Origin: Amphiura filiformis
Lineage: Eukaryota > Echinodermata > Ophiuroidea > Amphilepidida > Amphiuridae
Direction: 5' to 3'
Assembly: GCF_039555335.1 (NCBI RefSeq)
Contig: NC_092628.1
Coordinates: 57,151,547-57,215,546 of the forward strand
Length of the DNA stretch: 64,000 nt
Shown here piece by piece: positions 60,001 to 64,000 of this stretch. The notes beneath the pieces were generated by a model, which was not told where the DNA came from, did no database searches, and was given only the letters and a program-made list of their open reading frames with translations. The number at the start of each line of letters is the position of its first letter. The first letter of the stretch is position 1. The position numbers and the translations under genes were made by a program.

Positions 60001-63000
60001 CCTTTGACCTGGTTTAGAGTATGTTCTCTTAAACATGTCCAAGTTAACATATTTCTTCTTTTTCTCCTTTTCTGATTTCCTACCCCAACTGAAAGCACCT
60101 CTACTTTTAGGGGTAGCTGTACTAGATTGACTAGATGGTTGGGAGTTCAAAGCCTTTTTCTCTGACAGTGTTTCCTCATTTTCTCCTATGATTTCATTGT
60201 CCTGCATGTTTTCATCTTCCTGTTCCTGTTTTACATAAAACATGATTCCCTCTTTTGGTTCTTTCTTTATCCCGGAAGACAAATCAATAGTTTCAACTGT
60301 TTCTTTGATCCTTGCGCTGGTCATAGTAACCGAGCCCTCTCTTCGGAAGGACTGTAACCTGTCCAGAGTTGATAACTTGGCACTTTTTGATGATTCTGCA
60401 TCACCCCATGCCCATTCAGATTTCACCAGTTCCTCATCGCCTGAAGACTCTCCTTCATTGTCAGAAATTCCTGCATCAGAACCTTCATTATGAAGGTTGT
60501 CATCATGTTCATCGATTAGTGCCTCACTTTCAGTCCCTTCATCTTCTTCATTTTGTGCTGGAGGTGAAAAGAATCTGTTGAAGAATGTATACGAGTAAAT
60601 GTTAAGTTGACTGATTCAACGAATATCTATATCCTTAAAGCATAATTAAAGGCATAAAATTTACACCCCAAAATTTGCCTTTTGCAATACAACTTTAAAA
60701 GTGTGGTGCAAAATAGCGATACCACATTGTACTGACTTTATGCATTGATTGTCTGAGACTGCACTTCAAAAATTATTGCTCTGCATCATATGTGACACGA
60801 TCTGGTCCGTGGGGGCCAAAGGCGGCAAATTTGAAACTGAGATAAAGGTAAGGTAAAAATATGGAGTAAAAAAACAATAAAATACAGAAGAAAATAGGCA
60901 TCAAAAAACTTCAAAACTTTAGAACCAAGTATGCTAGACCTTTGGTGTTTTCAGTAACTGATAGCCTATTGTATGTATAATGTAATAATTACAGTAACTC
61001 AATTGTCAAAAATGCCTCCTTTGGAACCCATGGACCAGATCGTGTCGCATATTAAATTGCACCACAACTTTCAAAATGGGGTGCAAAAGTACACCCGAGG
61101 TAAAAAAATATTTCAAAGACTGCCTTCGAATATAAAAGAAATCATGTTATAACCTACATGTAGGGATGATGAGTGCACAAATTTGTACCCATGGCAATAA
61201 AGGCAGTCAATGCATTTTAAGGCGCACGAGTGCGATCGCGCGCATAGAGCCCACCTTAAATCACTTTACCGAGTGCGATTTATAGCGCACCTTGTCACCT
61301 GAAGGAGTTTCCAAAGTTGCAGCGGTTCCCGAAAGTGATTTGCATAAAATAAATCGATGTCATGGCCTTTACAAAAGTGACGACCCAAACAATATCTTTT
61401 CTACTCGCTGATTGGCCGTTTTCGACAATTTAATATGTAAATTAGCTGACCTTTCTTGTGAGGTCACGCTACCGAAATATGATAACGTGCTGTTCATGTC
61501 ACAACAAAGCCGTGACATGCCATTGCCCACCGTAGTAAATGAGGTAATGTTTACGCATTCAACTGAACTGTATAATTATTTAGAAGCTGAACAAGGCTGC
61601 ACATGACCTACACACGTGCGATCTGTCAGCGTTGAGTGTAGCGCTATGATAAAATTGTACTGAGGTTTGCCGATAGAAATATCAGTTTATACTACTCATC
61701 ATGGATTCATGGCGGACAAAAAGAACAAATGGGTCCAGTATAAGACATGGAAAACCTACAAGCTTAATGATGTAATGGGGTTTGAGTAAGCCCATCCCAC
61801 GAACGAACTACCCCGCTGTACGAAGTTAGAAAAAAAGGAGCCAGTTAGCACGCCAGGCACCACTAAGCATGCAAAGTGCATAGCATCGGACTTTTGGTGA
61901 TCCCCGTTATCTTATTTTACCTTGTCAGACAGGAGCGCGCTGCTCATTAAATATTCATGAACCCAACACGTCACAAACACGTGGTCTTATTCGGCCGATC
62001 AGAATCATTGCAAATTAACCCGGCATAGTTTTATGAATGAATTTTTGACCTTACTGGGCTCAGGCATATGCATATTCATATATATTCAAGATGGCTGCTG
62101 GGTCCTGGCAAAGACGGAATGAAAATCAATGGTTCCGTTCGGAAAATATTGCCGTTTGAAAATTGACTTTTTTCTGGCGTCAAAATTTCGATGACTGAAG
62201 ACACTCAAATTTCATTTATCTGTAATTTTGGTTATAATTTTTGTTGGACATGGTATATTTTTCTGACTTTGCTGGAAGCTTATTTCAAGTGGTCGTGGTG
62301 GATTTTACTGCGGAGGATCCAGTTTTTCAACGGAGACGGACAATATGCACGAGGTGTTTCTTACCAAATTTTACAAACATTTCACCGATCCTACGCACAC
62401 GATTCGTCAGTTCTGTGCACGTGATGTCATGCAGTGGGTGCGTGGGGCAGTGCTAGGAAATTTGCATAATTTTAACTTGGTAAGAAGTTTGATTGCCCAC
62501 CTATACATTGTAGTCCCACATTCAACACCAATGCTTCTTATCTGAATATCAAGTGCAATAATTCAAATAGCCCACCTAAACTTCTTACCGAGTGCAAATG
62601 ATAGCACACCTAAAATCCTTACCGAGTGCAATTAACAGCACACCTGTAGCTCGCCTGACTATTTCCAGGAGTGCGATTTATAGCACACCTGCTTTTTTCA
62701 AAATTCATTGACTGTAAAGGGAAATGCAACCGTATTGATTTACCAGCTTTAACCCTCAAGATGACAAAAGGCTGGCGGTTCTCTATTACCAACCGTGGCC
62801 TGAGTGGATCAGATTGTGTCACATGACCTGATTTCCTCACTTCTATTTATCTACCCCAGTGCTTCCAATGCCAAAAAATGTTACCTGCTAGCAACCATAT
62901 CAGCCTCTTTCAGATGAGCTTTCCTGTCCCAAGTCTTTCTCCCTTTCACAGCAAAAATATTTTTCCGTCTCAGTGGTGGTTTATGGGGGCTCTTAGCTTT

Positions 63001-63173
63001 CTCCAGTAGCTTATCTGCAGCTATTTGTTGAGATGTCTTTGTCTTGCAGGGTGAGGGTGTTTCTGGGATTGCAGCTGGTAGTAGTGGTTCCAATTGTTTA
63101 CGTTTAGCAGCAGGTCCTGTTGCATACATAGAGGCTAGGTCATTGTCAGTTGGTAGTTCATCAAGAAGATCCT
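57059..63173 (-). CDS. EXO1: Exonuclease 1 (EXO1), C-terminal five exons; 5' part off the edge
   Basis: EXO1 is a 5'-3' exonuclease and flap nuclease that acts in the nucleus in mismatch repair, end resection and meiosis. Exons are 63173-62885, 60574-59146, 58420-58384, 57991-57850 and 57197-57059. All borders are GT/AG and phases agree, giving about 678 residues here. The N-terminal nuclease domain lies beyond 64000. Identity rests on collinear motifs shared with vertebrate EXO1: SRFF (MLH1-binding box), KPSGLSKK (human ASGLSKK), QTTLFNFM (PCNA box; human QIKLNELW), PMSPVKTNI (human PLSPVRDNI) and the final VQRVIFS (human VQRAIFQ). The 1429-nt exon encodes a long disordered region very rich in SQ/TQ pairs, longer than in mammals. 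The stop is TGA at 57061-57059. Introns carry MITEs at 57296, 60787 and other inverted repeats. Confidence 0.9.
57296..57431. mobile_element. Hairpin element in the last EXO1 intron
   Basis: AGATATGGCATACACAATAG and TATTGTGTCCGCCATATCTC are complementary arms in a ~135-bp segment. No target duplication is clear. Confidence 0.6.
60787..61053. mobile_element. MITE of the TATGTGACACGATCTGG family, copy 2 (EXO1 intron)
   Basis: Near-identical along its length to 50609-50871 but inverted. It starts CATATGTGACACGATCTGGT and ends GGACCAGATCGTGTCGCATAT. It lies in the intron between the MLH1-box exon and the large SQ/TQ exon. Confidence 0.88.
61054..62344. other. EXO1 intron sequence
   Basis: It contains scattered CCGAGTGCGATTTATAGCGC blocks (about 61268-61290) related to the small tandem at 62584. 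No EXO1 exon is needed here, because the flanking exons join in frame. Confidence 0.4.
62345..62479 (+). CDS. Possible first exon on the opposite strand, unrecognised
   Basis: The ATG at 62345 opens 45 codons (MHEVFLTKFYKHFTDPTHTI..., CARDVMQWVRGAVLGNLHNF) ending at a consensus-like donor TTG|GTAAGA. Composition is protein-like. Against it, the donor lies in a segment that is an inverted copy of the nearby CTTACCGAGTGC repeat, and no downstream exon is recognised. It sits inside an EXO1 intron. Confidence 0.2.
62584..62690. repeat. Short tandem: CTTACCGAGTGC...TAGCACACCT
   Basis: About three diverged units of ~35-38 bp with CTTACCGAGTGCAA, GATAGCACACCTAAAATC and a third GAGTGCGATTTATAGCACAC. 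The sequence at about 62470-62500 (GGTAAGAAGTTTGATTGCCC) is an inverted relative. Confidence 0.6.
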
Positions 63174-63200
63174 CTGTAGGGCAAAAGATAGACGACTTAC

Positions 63201-63604
63201 AATGAAAGACAGGGATAAAAAGAATTTATCGCGTCTGATGTCACTGTCAATTACGATCCTTGATTGGTTTACACAGGTTAAATAGCACGTAAAAGGAAGG
63301 CCGATTTATCTGGTGCCGATCGGAGAAAAGGAATAGCAGAAAATGGCGAAAAATTACGTACTTTTACAAGGCAAAAAGGAACTAGGCATTGTTGACATGG
63401 TGCCTTCGCGAAAGAAAGTTTCCTACTAAACCTAACTTTTGAGATGGTTTGTATGTTTGAAGGTGCAAAATTAACAATAAGGCACCTGGTTATACTGCCA
63501 CGTTCAGCAAGTCATCATCACGACACTTGTAAACAAACCGTGCTCGAGTTTGATTGACAGATGACATCAGACGCGATAAATTCTTTTTATCTCTGTTTTT
63601 CATT
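63201..63604. mobile_element. 404-bp MITE with ~52-bp near-identical inverted ends
   Basis: The left end AATGAAAGACAGGGATAAAA continues AGAATTTATCGCGTCTGATG. The right end is its complement with only two or three changes. No coding capacity. High arm identity suggests a young copy. It lies just upstream of an EXO1 exon, in the next intron. Confidence 0.85.
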
Positions 63605-64000
63605 ATAACTTATACCTATCTTGATCTTTATATCATATGTGGTGTGAGATTCTGTAAAACCCATGTGGAGCCACTGGAGGAGTAGCTTTTAAATAATTTT
63701 GTCCCTTTGCCTGAATACACAGGATTATTTTCTTGGGGTGTGGAATTTCCAAATTGTGGAACATTCATGCACCAAAAATTTTGTGCATGAAACAAATGGA
63801 TTTCACCCCTCTAAAATTGGGGGATACATGAAAAGTGGTCCCTTTGTTAAATTTTCTAATTTGGATATTCTTTGACATTGGGCAATTTCAGTTGAAAGCC
63901 ATACACCTCCTATGGAAGACATGACCTTAATCCACACAGAGGGTGTTGATTTCAAATAGTGTCACACATTCAGGTAACCCTATTTAAATGATTGATTGTT
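63605..64000. other. EXO1 intron, edge of window
   Basis: No exon recognised. Strings such as CTATGGAAGACATGACCTTA look like part of a dispersed repeat, but I cannot delimit it. Confidence 0.35.

Noticed and set aside
60560-60566. Acceptor CCTCCAG as the start of the large EXO1 exon
   Set aside because: Its phase does not fit the donor at 62885. The CTTCAACAG site gives the conserved SRFF and the correct frame.

Overview
The window reads as AT-rich, repeat-laden DNA of an invertebrate deuterostome. I favour an echinoderm (an ambulacrarian with a large genome) because of the actin intron positions, the secreted C-type lectin pair, and introns packed with short inverted-repeat transposons. Species and class cannot be fixed from the sequence alone. 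All five host genes I could identify lie on the minus strand.

Layout. (1) 0.65-5.3 kb: an actin gene with four coding exons, a probable leader exon, and a TATA/CArG promoter. One base is missing from its last exon compared with every normal actin, which scrambles the C-terminus. (2) 5.3-14 kb: intergenic DNA with microsatellites, several MITEs and a decayed LINE 3' end. (3) 14.15-16.19 kb: two tandem single-exon secreted C-type lectins. (4) 19.4-41.5 kb: a complete 18-exon class C receptor of the GABA-B subunit 2 type, about 795 residues, with signal peptide, Venus-flytrap domain, seven membrane helices and a short coiled coil. All exon phases agree. (5) 26.4-28.9 kb (inside receptor intron 6) and 41.8-45.1 kb (just upstream of its start codon): two arrays of the same ~50-bp satellite in opposite orientation, each interrupted by a different Harbinger-like MITE. 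(6) 45-56.9 kb: gene-poor DNA dominated by nested inverted-repeat elements. (7) 57.06-63.17 kb: the last five coding exons of exonuclease 1 (EXO1). These carry the MLH1-binding box, a very long SQ/TQ-rich disordered segment, a PCNA-binding box and the conserved C-terminal tail. The nuclease domain lies beyond the right edge.

The genes are not functionally linked: cytoskeleton, secreted lectins, neuronal receptor and DNA repair. The most unusual material is non-genic. It includes the inverted satellite arrays, palindrome-marked junctions inside one array, several TTAA-flanked fold-back families, and three nested insertions whose empty or uninterrupted counterpart can be read within the window.
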